Source: RYN-230 sp963717125
Lineage (GTDB): Bacteria > Actinomycetota > Actinomycetes > Streptosporangiales > Streptosporangiaceae
Direction: 5' to 3'
DNA: 64,000 bases
NCBI GenBank assembly: GCA_963717125.1
Contig: CAVQVG010000007.1
Coordinates: forward strand, 1-64,000
The notes under the pieces are model-generated. The model searched no databases. It saw only the letters and a list, made by a program, of their open reading frames with translations, and had not been told where the DNA came from. Positions 1 to 7,340 of the stretch are shown here, one piece after another (positions within the stretch are counted from its first letter, which is position 1; every line of letters starts with the position of its first letter). Both the position numbers and the translations under genes were made by a program.

Positions 1-1655
1 GATGCCCGAACTTCATCACCGGGGTTTCCGGATGGATCATCCGGAAGGACGGATCCGCAGAGTTCAATAACCTCTCCATCCGGGGAACGTTCAGCGGAAC
101 CGACTTCATAATCAGTTCTAGCGGAGTGTTCTTCTACTCCGGGACCCCCGCGAACGGGAACCTGATTATCAGCATGGCCCCCGCTGCCGGTACCGATTCG
201 TTTGGCAACAACTACCCGCAAGGATTCAACGTCACAACCGGGGTCATTCCCAGTACCCTGCTTACTGGCGTGATCAAGGCTTCGTTGCTCGGTTACGCGG
301 GTAACGTCCTGAACTCAAACCCCTACTTCACGGGCGGGGACCTCACCGGATGGAACGGATTCGGCGGAACCATAGCTCCGGTAACCACCCCAGCGGGACC
401 GTACCCGAACTCTATCCAGTTCACGTCTACCGGGCTCACCGGAGGTGCAATAGAGGAATCCGCCGCAGCATTCCCGGTCACCCCCGGAAACCAGTACCTG
501 ATAACGGGGTGGGCTAACTCGCCAACCGCTACCGTCGTCACGATCGGGGTTGACTGGGAAAACAGCAGTCACAGTTACCAGAGTACCAGTATCGCTAACG
601 CGTCCGTAGCGACGTCAACCTGGACTCCGGTTTCCACTGTAGTAACGGCTCCGGCCGGGGCCGCGTTCGCATACCCGCGTTTGGGACTGAACAATCCGAC
701 CACGGTTGGGGAACTTCTTTACGGCGAAGCGCTGATAGCTATGCCCCAGGTTCCGGGGGGACTGATCCAGACCGGAACCGTCACGGCGTCCCAGATTGCC
801 GCGAACACGATCACGGCCGCCCAGATAGCCGCGAACACGATCACGGTCGCCCAGCTAGCGGCCGGGATCATCTATGCCGGGATCGTGAACGGAACCACGA
901 TCACCGGGGCGAACATCGTAGCTGACGGTACATCCGGTGACTTCCTGGTCTATTCGGGTGCCCCGGCGTCCGGGAACCTGATCGCGTCAGTATCCCCGGT
1001 AGCGGGTACTGACGGGTTCGCGAATGCCTATCTGGCAGGCCTCGCGGCCTACGGTGGATCCCCGGCAAACGCGATAGCCCAACTTAATAACGGGCAATTG
1101 TCCCTCCAGTTCGGGACGTCGGTTCTCCCGGCAACGTTGATAACGACCCCGGCCCAGAAGGCTGTAACCCTGTCCGCCCCGACCACTTTGGCCGGGGATG
1201 TTCAGGGAACGTTCGAACTGGAATCCAACGTCTCCGGATTCGTGCCCACGGCCGTCACGAACGCAATCATCAGCGAGATCGACCCGTCTACCCCCGGCCT
1301 CCCCGAATCGTGGCATGCCTTTAGCCTGGTCGGTGGGACCAGTGCCGGAAATGACGTTGCCGGAACCGGTTACGCCCCCGCTTACAAACTTCTTCCGGAC
1401 GGAAACGTTGCCCTACGGGGAGTCCTGGTAACGGGGGCCGGGGGTCTGGCGGTCAATACCACGTTCGCCGTGATCCCGAACTTCTCCCAGTACCGGCCGG
1501 TTACCAACCTCCCCGTTGCCCTGATCTCGAACGGTGCGCACGGAACCCTAGCCCATGTTTACATCCGGCCGAACGGAAACGTCCAGTTCAATGCCGCGAT
1601 CGGTGGAACGATCAGCATGTACCTGGATTGTATTCTCCTGGTCGCCGGAGCCTAA
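1..1655 (+). CDS. Phage tail / receptor-binding protein, 5' end cut by the window
   Basis: The frame is open from base 3, so the gene begins outside the window; the GTG at 126 is probably internal. About 550 residues are visible. The order is a WIIRKDGSAEFNNL-type segment seen in minor tail proteins of actinophages, a galactose-binding/CBM-like beta domain (about residues 100-230), a linker with a repeated IAANTIT-AQ decapeptide encoded by 30-bp direct repeats at 790-849, a second copy of the FxxYSGxPAxGNLI-GTD-F-NAY unit, and a C-terminal beta-rich head ending in LLVAGA. The fold order suggests a trimeric fibre that binds the host surface. That role is inferred from resemblance to phage tail proteins. 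The frame is intact, unlike its downstream neighbours. Codon use is less G+C-biased than the chromosome after 4.7 kb, consistent with phage origin. Confidence 0.8.
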   Translation, partial: CPNFITGVSGWIIRKDGSAEFNNLSIRGTFSGTDFIISSSGVFFYSGTPANGNLIISMAPAAGTDSFGNNYPQGFNVTTGVIPSTLLTGVIKASLLGYAGNVLNSNPYFTGGDLTGWNGFGGTIAPVTTPAGPYPNSIQFTSTGLTGGAIEESAAAFPVTPGNQYLITGWANSPTATVVTIGVDWENSSHSYQSTSIANASVATSTWTPVSTVVTAPAGAAFAYPRLGLNNPTTVGELLYGEALIAMPQVPGGLIQTGTVTASQIAANTITAAQIAANTITVAQLAAGIIYAGIVNGTTITGANIVADGTSGDFLVYSGAPASGNLIASVSPVAGTDGFANAYLAGLAAYGGSPANAIAQLNNGQLSLQFGTSVLPATLITTPAQKAVTLSAPTTLAGDVQGTFELESNVSGFVPTAVTNAIISEIDPSTPGLPESWHAFSLVGGTSAGNDVAGTGYAPAYKLLPDGNVALRGVLVTGAGGLAVNTTFAVIPNFSQYRPVTNLPVALISNGAHGTLAHVYIRPNGNVQFNAAIGGTISMYLDCILLVAGA

Positions 1656-1682
1656 CCGCAACCCGGAAAGAAGGAAAGCACC

Positions 1683-1960
1683 ATGCGTAAACGCCTGATC
1701 ATCATTACCCTGTTCATTGTGGCCCTGTTCACGGGGGCGGGTTTCGGGGGTGACCCTCGCGGGTAACTCCACTCCGTCCAGGTCCACCCCCCGGTCCGTT
1801 CAATACATCCTGAACGGCGATACCCTGAACATCATGACGGAAACCCGGACCGGGTCGAACCCGAAGACATTCCGGATTCCCCTTGGGGGGACATGATTAC
1901 GTCCTGAATTGTGCGGACGAAACCCCGGACCTCTGGTACTGCGGAGTGACAGCTAAGTGA
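1683..1960 (+). pseudogene. Small secreted phage protein with two +1 G frameshifts
   Basis: An ATG follows an AAGGAAAG-type ribosome site, 27 bases after the tail gene. As written, the frame stops after 27 codons. Removing one G from the G5 run near 1746-1750 and one from the G6 run near 1885-1890 gives a single 91-residue product: a hydrophobic signal-like N terminus (MRKRLIIITLFIVALFTGAG), a middle with SVQYILNGDTLNI, and an end DLWYCGVTAK. The corrected stop at 1958-1960 overlaps the next GTG by four bases, which supports the reconstruction. It is either a real pseudogene or two homopolymer errors. I do not recognise the family. Confidence 0.6.
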
Positions 1961-2208
1961 CCCAGCCCGGAACGGAGATCGCGGAATCCGCTTCCTGTGA
2001 GTCGTGTCTGTGGCCGGGACCGGGAACCCCGGAAGATCCGGTCCCGGATCCGGTACAGGGTCCGGTACCTGTTGACGCGGCGCAAACGCATACGGTCGGG
2101 ACCGGGCATACGACGTCCGTGTCTTATGTGGACCCGGAACGGGTTACGGGTACTGTCCAAGGCTCCGGGACGGTACCGGAGCCCAGCCTAAGAACCCGGA
2201 CCCGTTGA
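1957..2208 (+). CDS. Hypothetical Pro/Thr-rich protein of the phage remnant
   Basis: This 83-residue frame starts at a GTG that overlaps the stop of the preceding broken gene (GTGA), an arrangement typical of coupled phage genes. The product has a CESC motif near residue 15, a PVPDPVQGPVPVD run and a TTSVSYVDPE segment. No family is recognised and there is no membrane segment. Coding is plausible from the start overlap but not proven. Confidence 0.4.
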   Translation: MTQPGTEIAESASCESCLWPGPGTPEDPVPDPVQGPVPVDAAQTHTVGTGHTTSVSYVDPERVTGTVQGSGTVPEPSLRTRTR

Positions 2209-2315
2209 CAAGGGTCCGGGGTTCTGGCCCGTTCAGGTCCCCCGGCCCTCCCCGCGTCCAGGTGGGGTCCCCCAGGGCGGGGGCCCCAGGCCCCCAGGCC
2301 CCCGTAACCGGCCGG

Positions 2316-2617
2316 CCGACTGGTCTAGACCACTCGCCCCGGCCGCCGTCGCCCCCAGGCCCCCGGGGAGCCCTCGCCCAGGCCCCCCGGGGGGCCAGGC
2401 CCCCGGCCCAGGCCCCCGCCCAGGGCCAGGCCCCCCGCCCCCGCCGTCGCCCGGCTGCGGCCTGGCCCGGCCGCCCCGGGGAGCCACGCGCAACCCGGCC
2501 GCCCCCGGCCGCCCCCGGGCCCTATGAGACAGACCGGTCTCATGAGACAGCCCTGTCTCATGAGACCGGCCTGTCTCATCCGCGAAGGCTCCCGGGCGGG
2601 TGGTCTAGACCAGTCGG
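2316..2617. repeat. 24-bp inverted repeat flanking a 254-bp core
   Basis: The left arm at 2316-2339 and the right arm at 2594-2617 are reverse complements over 24 bases with one mismatch. Each arm contains the perfect 12-bp palindrome TGGTCTAGACCA (2321-2332 and 2601-2612). The tandem palindrome array lies between them. The role is unknown; binding sites or ends of a small mobile unit are possible. Confidence 0.75.
2524..2579. repeat. Three contiguous 18-bp palindromic units
   Basis: Units start at 2524, 2542 and 2560. Each reads ATGAGAC, a variable core of about six bases, then GTCTC, and each is an imperfect palindrome completed by the AT of the next unit. There are no spacers, so it is not a CRISPR array. 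The repeated spacing looks like an operator array or a set of recombinase sites. Confidence 0.8.
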
Positions 2618-2648
2618 GGCCCCCGGGTCCCTCGCCCTGGGGTCCTTC

Positions 2649-2704
2649 CACCTGGACCCGCCCCCCCTGGACCCCATCCACCTGGACCCGGGCCACCTGG
2701 ACCC
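2649..2704. repeat. CACCTGGACCC direct repeats
   Basis: Three exact copies start at 2649, 2679 and 2694, with a related CCCTGGACCCC between the first two. An inverted relative lies near 2258. No function is evident. Confidence 0.55.
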
Positions 2705-2957
2705 CGGACAGGTGGTCCCGGCTTACCGCGGATTCACCCCTCCGCCCAGGACCCCGGACCTCCGGACCCCGGACCCCGGACCCATGGACCCGCCCAGGCG
2801 AACCCGGCAAACCCCCGGCGAACCCGGCCGATCGGGCGGGGAGAGCCCGGATCCTGGGCAAACCCTGACCATTCCCTGGGTAAAGGCCCCGTAACCGGCC
2901 GTTTCCCGCCCCCGCCCGGGTTACCATCCCCCGTTTAACCCCCCGGGGATCCCCTGT

Positions 2958-4349
2958 TCAGGCCCGGATCCGCCCGGCATTATCCCGGATCGCGTCCAGG
3001 AGACCAGGCCATACCCCGGACCGCTGCCACATTCTCCGCCGGTCCGTCATGGTCCGGTAACTCGCCCCGAAAACCGGGGGGACGTGAGCCCAGGGACGCC
3101 GGTTCGCCTCCATGTAAACCATGGCGGTAATGATGGGCCGGGCCGGGACCGGGGGCCGGTAAGCCTTACCCTGCCACGGCGGGATCAGGGCCTCTATCCG
3201 CTCCCATTCCCTGTCCGGGAGTATCTTTCCCGGGTCTATCTCCTGGGACTGGAACTCTGCTTTAGCGATATCCTGGTTACCGGCGTGGTTTCCCCGCCTG
3301 CCAGCATGCCCGGTCAGGATTCCCAGGATAATCCGGGCCGTTTCGTAAGCCGCACTCTGCCACGCGAGGGCCTGTTCCGCTATCTCATGAATCAGCGGGG
3401 CCGTAACCCGGCACGTTCCGGCCGGGTATTGCCCGTCCCCCCGACGACTCCGTAAAGTCCCGGTAAGTGAACGCCCGGGATCCCAGGAGCCCTATCACAT
3501 AACTGTCTATGATGGGCCGGATTGTTTCCAGGATGTCCAGGGCGAGGGAATCACGGCCGATCTTGTCATAGTGGATAAAGCCCATCCGGGGATCCAGGCC
3601 AGCCATAATGCAAGCGGTCCGGGATTCAGCGTAACCAGCCGTATAGGCGAAGTTCAGCATAGCGTTAACCGGATCCCCCGCCCGTTGCTTACGCGTCCCC
3701 CCGGATATGGGTGAACGGCGACCCGGATACGTGAACCAGTTACCCGGAATCCGGTCCGTGTTCCCTGACCAGGGAACCGCTACCCTCCCAGGCCAGACGC
3801 GAAATAATCACGGGCGGCCCACCCCTCCAATTCGCACAAACCCGGAACCGTGTCTGCGCTGGACATCCGGGCCCCGTAATGGGCGATCGTCGCCGCTAGG
3901 TTAAAGTCATCCCACTGTTTCAGGACCAGGTCAGATTACACCCCTACCTTCCGGGTCAGGAGTTCGCGGCAACCTCCTTTCCGGCCGGGGTTCCGGCCGC
4001 TATGGCCTGCCTGCGGACCACCCTAGGGTCCGGATTCTCACTCCGGTAATAGTGACTGGTCAGTTCGCCGTCCGGGTTCAGGCAGGCGATCGAGATGCCT
4101 GATCAGCGGCCCACCTGAACGCGTCCAGGGAGAATAACCATCCTGACCCGTGATCACGATCCGCTTTAAGGTCCGGTCTACGGCCTGATACTTGCGCTCA
4201 CGGCGGGTCTTGCCCAGGCCGTCACTGATCACCAGGTGGTTACTGCGGATCCGGACCTGAATGCCGTAACCGTGGGCCGTGACCACCCCCGGGTTTAGGG
4301 ATTCGCGGGCGAATAAGTTCGGCCGGGCTTACAAGACCACATCAGACAC
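2958..4349 (-). pseudogene. cas1: Solo Cas1 fused to an IS402-like (DUF4096) domain, multiply frameshifted
   Basis: A GTG at 4349 follows GGGAGG by eight bases. Joining the frames gives about 464 residues. The N-terminal beta domain (HGYGIQV, HLVISDG, RRERKYQ, IVITGQDGY) is followed by an AFRWAADQ helix and an alpha domain with the Cas1 signature: Glu in AGYAESR, His in GFIHYDK and the acidic site in RDSLALDILETIRP, then CRVTAPLIHEIA. The last 80 or so residues (DREWERIEALIPP, ITAMVYMEANRRPW, SYRTMTDRRRMWQ) match the N-terminal domain of IS5-type transposases. Damage seen: single missing bases near 4133, 4098, 3961 and 3797, one extra G in the G6 run at 3437-3442, and TAA codons at 4331-4329 and 3938-3936 where CAA would fit. 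The frame sum is then exact. No cas2, other cas gene or CRISPR array is nearby. The catalytic residues survive although the frame does not. Confidence 0.8.
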
Positions 4350-4668
4350 GGGAAGGGCCTCCCGGGAACCGGATCGGGGGAAACGGCGAGGGACATAGGG
4401 ACAGGATACCGGAAACGGGTAACGGGGAACGGGGAACCGGGTCCATAAGCCCAGGGGTCCCCCGGGTTTCAAGGGGGTCAGGAGGGGTCAGGGGGGTCAG
4501 GGATCCCCCAGTTTAGGGGTCAGGGAGACCGGGAATGGTGGGCGGAAACGGACCCCCGGGAATGGCGGACCGGGATCGCGGAATGGGAACCGGGAACCCG
4601 GGTTAGGGGTGCCGGTTTCGGTCATTTGTACGAGTTTGGGGCACGATATGGAGTCCCCCTGCCGCTAA
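4350..4668. other. G-rich repeats and junction between mobile remnants
   Basis: No gene is seen. GGGGTCAGG recurs at 4474, 4484, 4494 and 4516. The ribosome site for the Cas1 gene lies at its left edge (4363-4358). Composition changes near 4640-4670, where the truncated transfer gene begins, so a deletion or insertion junction is likely here. Confidence 0.5.
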
Positions 4669-5259
4669 CGTCTGCTGCTGCTGATCTGGCAGCTGTACGA
4701 GCGGGCCCGCTCGCTGGGCCTGGCCGTGCAGGTGTCCGCGCAGTCCTGGCAGGGCCTGGCCGCCGACGAGGACGAGCGGTACCGGGTGGCCAGCACCGCG
4801 GACGGCGGGATCTGGCTGCTCCGGCACGCCGTACCCCCAACCGGTGGCGGCGCTGCCCGCACCAGGCGGGTGGTGGACACCACGCGGCGCCTGCTCGGCG
4901 TGCCGTTGTGGGCGCACGAGGGACTGTCCCGGGCCGAGGGCACGCCGGTGGTCGATGCCGAGCTGATCCGCGGCCTGGCCGTCGGCCAGGCGGCCTACAT
5001 CTACCGAGGTGGGGTCAGCTACGTCCAGGTGAAGCGCCTGGTGGCCGAGCCTGCCCAGCCCGCCGCCGGGCCTGCCGACGCGGTCCCGGCTCCGGCCGCC
5101 GCGGTCCCGGCTCCGGCCGCGGCAGTCCGGGTCCGGCCGCGGCGGCCAGCCTGGCCGGACGTCATCGGCCAGCCGGATGGCCTGGCGGGTGCGCGGATGC
5201 TGGCGGATATCGGCCCGCTGCTGGACGAGGCGTTCGGGGCGGAGCGGGATTCGGGATGA
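4669..5259 (+). pseudogene. 3' fragment of a plasmid-transfer-type ATPase
   Basis: The frame begins right after a TAA at 4666-4668 with RLLLLIWQLYERAR and has no start codon in context. About 196 residues remain. The pattern LAVQVSAQSWQGL, TADGGIWLLR, a TRRVVDTTRRLLG helix, LWAHEGLSRAE and VGQAAYIYRGG looks like the end of a FtsK/TraB/VirD4-type DNA-pumping ATPase from actinobacterial conjugative elements, with the Walker motifs lost upstream. An Ala/Pro linker (about residues 125-150) and a short tail follow. The stop overlaps the next ATG by four bases, so the two genes were an operon. The ATPase assignment is from motif memory and is moderate. Confidence 0.5.
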
Positions 5260-5987
5260 CCGAGCCAACGGGCCGCGGCGACGGCCGGACCGAGCAGGCT
5301 CGCGGAACGAGCCACGAGGAAAGGCGGCATTGGGGCGCGTCCCGGCGGCGCACAGCCGACGGCGACACGTTCGGCGCGCTCGGGTTGCCGGCCCTGCGCG
5401 GACCTGACCGACGACGACGTGCGCGCCGCGTGGCGGCGGCTGGCCGCCGCCACCCATCCGGACCGGGCCCATGGCGGTGACCCGGACCGGTTCGCCGCCG
5501 CGGCCGCCGCCTATACCGTGCTGCGCACCAGGTCAGGCCGAGGTGAAGCGCTCGCCGACCTGACCGCCCCCACTCCCCCGCCCCGCCCGCCGCGGCCGGC
5601 CCGGCCCGGCGGCCCGGTCCCGCCCGGCGGGTAACACTCCCCCGCCCCAGCAGCCCCGCCCGGCGGACCGCACTCCCCCACCCCAGCAGCCCCGCCCGCC
5701 GGGTAACACTCCCCCACCCCAGCAGCCCCGCCCGGCGGGTCACACTCCCTCGCCCCGCCAGTCCCGCCCGGCGGGTCGGGCCGGGCTGTGGGCCGGGCGG
5801 TCGCCGGCCCGGATCCGGCGCGCATGGGGCTGGCCGGGGCTGCTGCTCCGGATAGCCATCGCGGCCGCGATGAGCGCGGGCGCGGTCGCCGTGGCCGGCG
5901 GCCAGCCCGCCACCCCGGGCCGTCATCGTGGGCGCGGTCACCTGGCTGCTGCTCACCGTCCGGCGCGACCTCGCCCCGCCCCGCTAA
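5256..5987 (+). pseudogene. J-domain membrane protein with three +1 frameshifts
   Basis: The ATG overlaps the previous stop (ATGA). The N terminus reaches DTFGALGLPA, then one extra base near 5394-5398 moves the frame to ADLTDDDVRAAWRRLAAATHPD, a J domain with its HPD tripeptide, and YTVLRTRSGRGEALADLT. A second extra base in or before the 36-bp repeats and a third near 5917-5919 are needed to reach the hydrophobic end (LLLRIAIAAAMSAGAVAVAG, then VIVGAVTWLLLTVRRDLAPPR). With three bases removed the length is a multiple of three and gives 242 residues. It is a J-domain cochaperone-like protein with a C-terminal double membrane helix and a Pro-rich linker. Its job in the lost element is unknown. 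Confidence 0.6.
5635..5778 (+). repeat. 36-bp tandem repeat, four units
   Basis: Units begin at 5635, 5671, 5707 and 5743 with CACTCCC and carry CCCCAGCAGCCCCGCCCG. They code for a 12-residue Pro/Gln/Arg linker in the J-domain pseudogene. One of its frameshifts maps in or next to this repeat. Confidence 0.8.
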
Positions 5988-6176
5988 CAGCACGCTCCGG
6001 CGTCCCCATCACCCCCACACCGTCGGCCCCACCAGTCACATTGATCATGGACCACTCTGACTTATCACCCCAGATGGTCGGCATTTTGTCCGGTTTGCTC
6101 TTTCCAGGCGTGCATCTGGGGTGAAAAGGCAGGGCGGTGCGTGGGGCGAGCACGAGACGGATAGGGGCCGGGGCGG
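5988..6176. other. Intergenic region with an 11-bp inverted repeat
   Basis: No gene is seen. TCACCCCAGAT at 6065-6075 is the exact reverse complement of 6114-6124; the arms are 38 bases apart. The same ATCTGGGGT core recurs once near 8421. It could be an operator or the scar of a mobile unit. Confidence 0.5.
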
Positions 6177-6213
6177 TTGACTGGTAAGCGATGGCTTACC
6201 TATTATCGAGCGC
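6177..6213 (+). promoter_or_regulatory. Promoter with an ArsR-type operator in its spacer
   Basis: TTGACT (6177-6182) and TATTAT (6201-6206) are 18 bp apart. The spacer is exactly GGTAAGC-GATG-GCTTACC, a perfect 7-bp inverted repeat at 6183-6200. The ATG of the VOC gene comes seven bases after TATTAT, so the transcript is probably leaderless. The ArsR protein encoded two genes on is the likely repressor (inference). Confidence 0.75.
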
Positions 6214-6587
6214 ATGACGATTACACAGGTGCAACTGTTCTCGCTGCCGGTCGGGATCAGGACCGGGCCCGCGACTTCTACGTGGACACGCTGGGCTTCG
6301 AGCTGGTGTCGGATACCGCGATGGGCCCGGACCAGCGCTGGGTGCAGGTCCGGCCGCCCGGCTCGCAGACCTCGATCACGCTGGTGACCTGGTTCCCGGG
6401 CATGCCGGCCGGGTCGGTCAAGGGAACCGTGCTGGAGACCGACGACCTGGACAAGGACGTGACCGCGCTGCAGGGCCGCGGGGTGCGCATCGAGGGCGGC
6501 ATCCAGCAGGCGCCGTGGGGCCGGTTCGTCACGTTCGACGACCCGGATGGCAACGGCCTGGTGCTGCAGGCCACCGCGGGCGGCTGA
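6214..6587 (+). pseudogene. VOC/glyoxalase-family protein, frameshifted by one lost base
   Basis: The ATG sits directly behind the promoter and gives MTITQVQLFSLPV, then the frame is lost near 6249-6252 (GTCGGGATC). Adding one G restores DQDRARDFYVDTLGFELVSD and an uninterrupted 124-residue VOC protein with TFDDPDGNGLVL at the end, a usual family length. VOC proteins are small metal-dependent dioxygenase, glyoxalase or resistance proteins of the cytoplasm. The substrate cannot be told. It is first in an operon with an ArsR regulator and an SRPBCC protein, a common actinobacterial trio. The lesion may be a sequencing error. Confidence 0.75.
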
Positions 6588-6595
6588 CCGGGCCG

Positions 6596-6907
6596 GTGCC
6601 TGACGCGGACGTGTTCGACGCCATCGCCAGCCCGGTCCGGCGCGAGATCCTCGACCTGCTCCGGCAGGGCGAGCGGCCGGTGCACGACCTGGCGGCGTCG
6701 TTCGCGATGACCCGGCCCGCCGTGTCCCAGCACCTCCGGGTGCTCCGCGAGGCCGGTCTGGTCAGCGAGGAGCGGGTCGGCCGGGAGCGGCGCTACCGGC
6801 TGGATGCCCGGCCGCTCCGCGCGGTGCTGGACTGGGCGGCCCACTACGAGCAGTTCTGGCAGCATCATGCCCGGCTGCTCAGCGAACTCCTGGGGGAAGG
6901 CGACTGA
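6596..6907 (+). CDS. ArsR-family transcriptional repressor
   Basis: The GTG at 6596 lies eight bases after the VOC stop and gives 103 residues. The winged helix covers most of the protein: DAIASPVRREILDLL, FAMTRPAVSQHLRVLREAGL (recognition helix) and EERVGRERRYRLD (wing). There is no cysteine metal site, so it belongs to the non-metal ArsR group that is often paired with SRPBCC proteins. Its stop shares one base with the next ATG. It probably represses its own operon through the GGTAAGC/GCTTACC site in the promoter. Confidence 0.85.
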   Translation: MPDADVFDAIASPVRREILDLLRQGERPVHDLAASFAMTRPAVSQHLRVLREAGLVSEERVGRERRYRLDARPLRAVLDWAAHYEQFWQHHARLLSELLGEGD

Positions 6908-7332
6908 TGGCCGCCGTCGAAGTGGATCAGTTCCTGTCCCGGCCGCCGGAGCGGGTGTGGCAGGCGCTCACCGATCCGGAACTGCTGGCCCGGTGGCTGA
7001 TGCCGAACGACTTCCGGCCCGCCGTCGGCCATCAGTTCACGTTTCGCACCGAGCCTGTCCCGCAGCACGGTTTCGACGGCATCGTGCACTGTCAGGTGCT
7101 CGACCTGGACCCGCCCCGGCTGCTCCGGTTCAGCTGGCGGGGTGGGGTCCTGGACACCGTGGTGAGCTGGCGGCTGGCGCCCGAGGGGGCCGGCACCCGG
7201 CTGCTGATCACGCACGAGGGGTTCGACGACAGCGACCCGGCGCAGCAGATCACCATGGGCATCCTCGGCGGCGGCTGGCGCGGGCACTTGGTCAAGCGGC
7301 TCAGCGCGCTGCTCGGCGAGCCGTCGGGCTAG
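6907..7332 (+). CDS. SRPBCC / AHSA1-like protein
   Basis: The product has 141 residues and a START/AHSA1 fold: FLSRPPERVWQALTDPELLARW at the N terminus, FRTEPVPQHGFDGIVHCQVLDLDPPRLLRFSW in the sheet, TRLLITHEGFDD and a C-terminal GGWRGHLVKRL helix. The family binds hydrophobic ligands or Hsp90-like partners. In ArsR operons it is thought to act on the effector of the pathway, but its function is unsettled. It is coupled to the arsR-like gene by overlap and ends nine bases before the convergent sulfurtransferase. Confidence 0.85.
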   Translation: MAAVEVDQFLSRPPERVWQALTDPELLARWLMPNDFRPAVGHQFTFRTEPVPQHGFDGIVHCQVLDLDPPRLLRFSWRGGVLDTVVSWRLAPEGAGTRLLITHEGFDDSDPAQQITMGILGGGWRGHLVKRLSALLGEPSG

Positions 7333-7340
7333 CCGGAAGG

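Larger units (their letters stand above)
2209..2957. other. Repeat-rich stretch without a convincing gene
   Basis: The stretch is dominated by C/G runs and short direct and inverted repeats. A long frame on the + strand (2205-2894) starts at TTG and codes only for low-complexity Pro/Gly/Arg, so I do not call it. It contains the tandem palindromes and the inverted repeat listed separately, a CACCTGGACCC repeat, and GGACCCC repeats near 2750-2790. Confidence 0.6.

Noticed and set aside
2524..2579. CRISPR array next to the Cas1 gene
   Set aside because: The three units abut with no spacers and are only 18 bp, so they are tandem palindromes.
2205..2894. A 229-residue + strand frame starting at TTG
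   Set aside because: Only low-complexity Pro/Arg/Gly sequence, set by C/G-run repeats; no domain and opposite frames are equally open.
4038..4286. An independent 82-residue minus-strand gene
   Set aside because: Its first 55 residues are the Cas1 N-terminal domain and the rest is out-of-frame read-through after a lost base.
6177..6213. TTG 6177 as the start of the VOC gene
   Set aside because: It is the -35 hexamer of the promoter; ATG 6214 with one restored base gives the natural N terminus.
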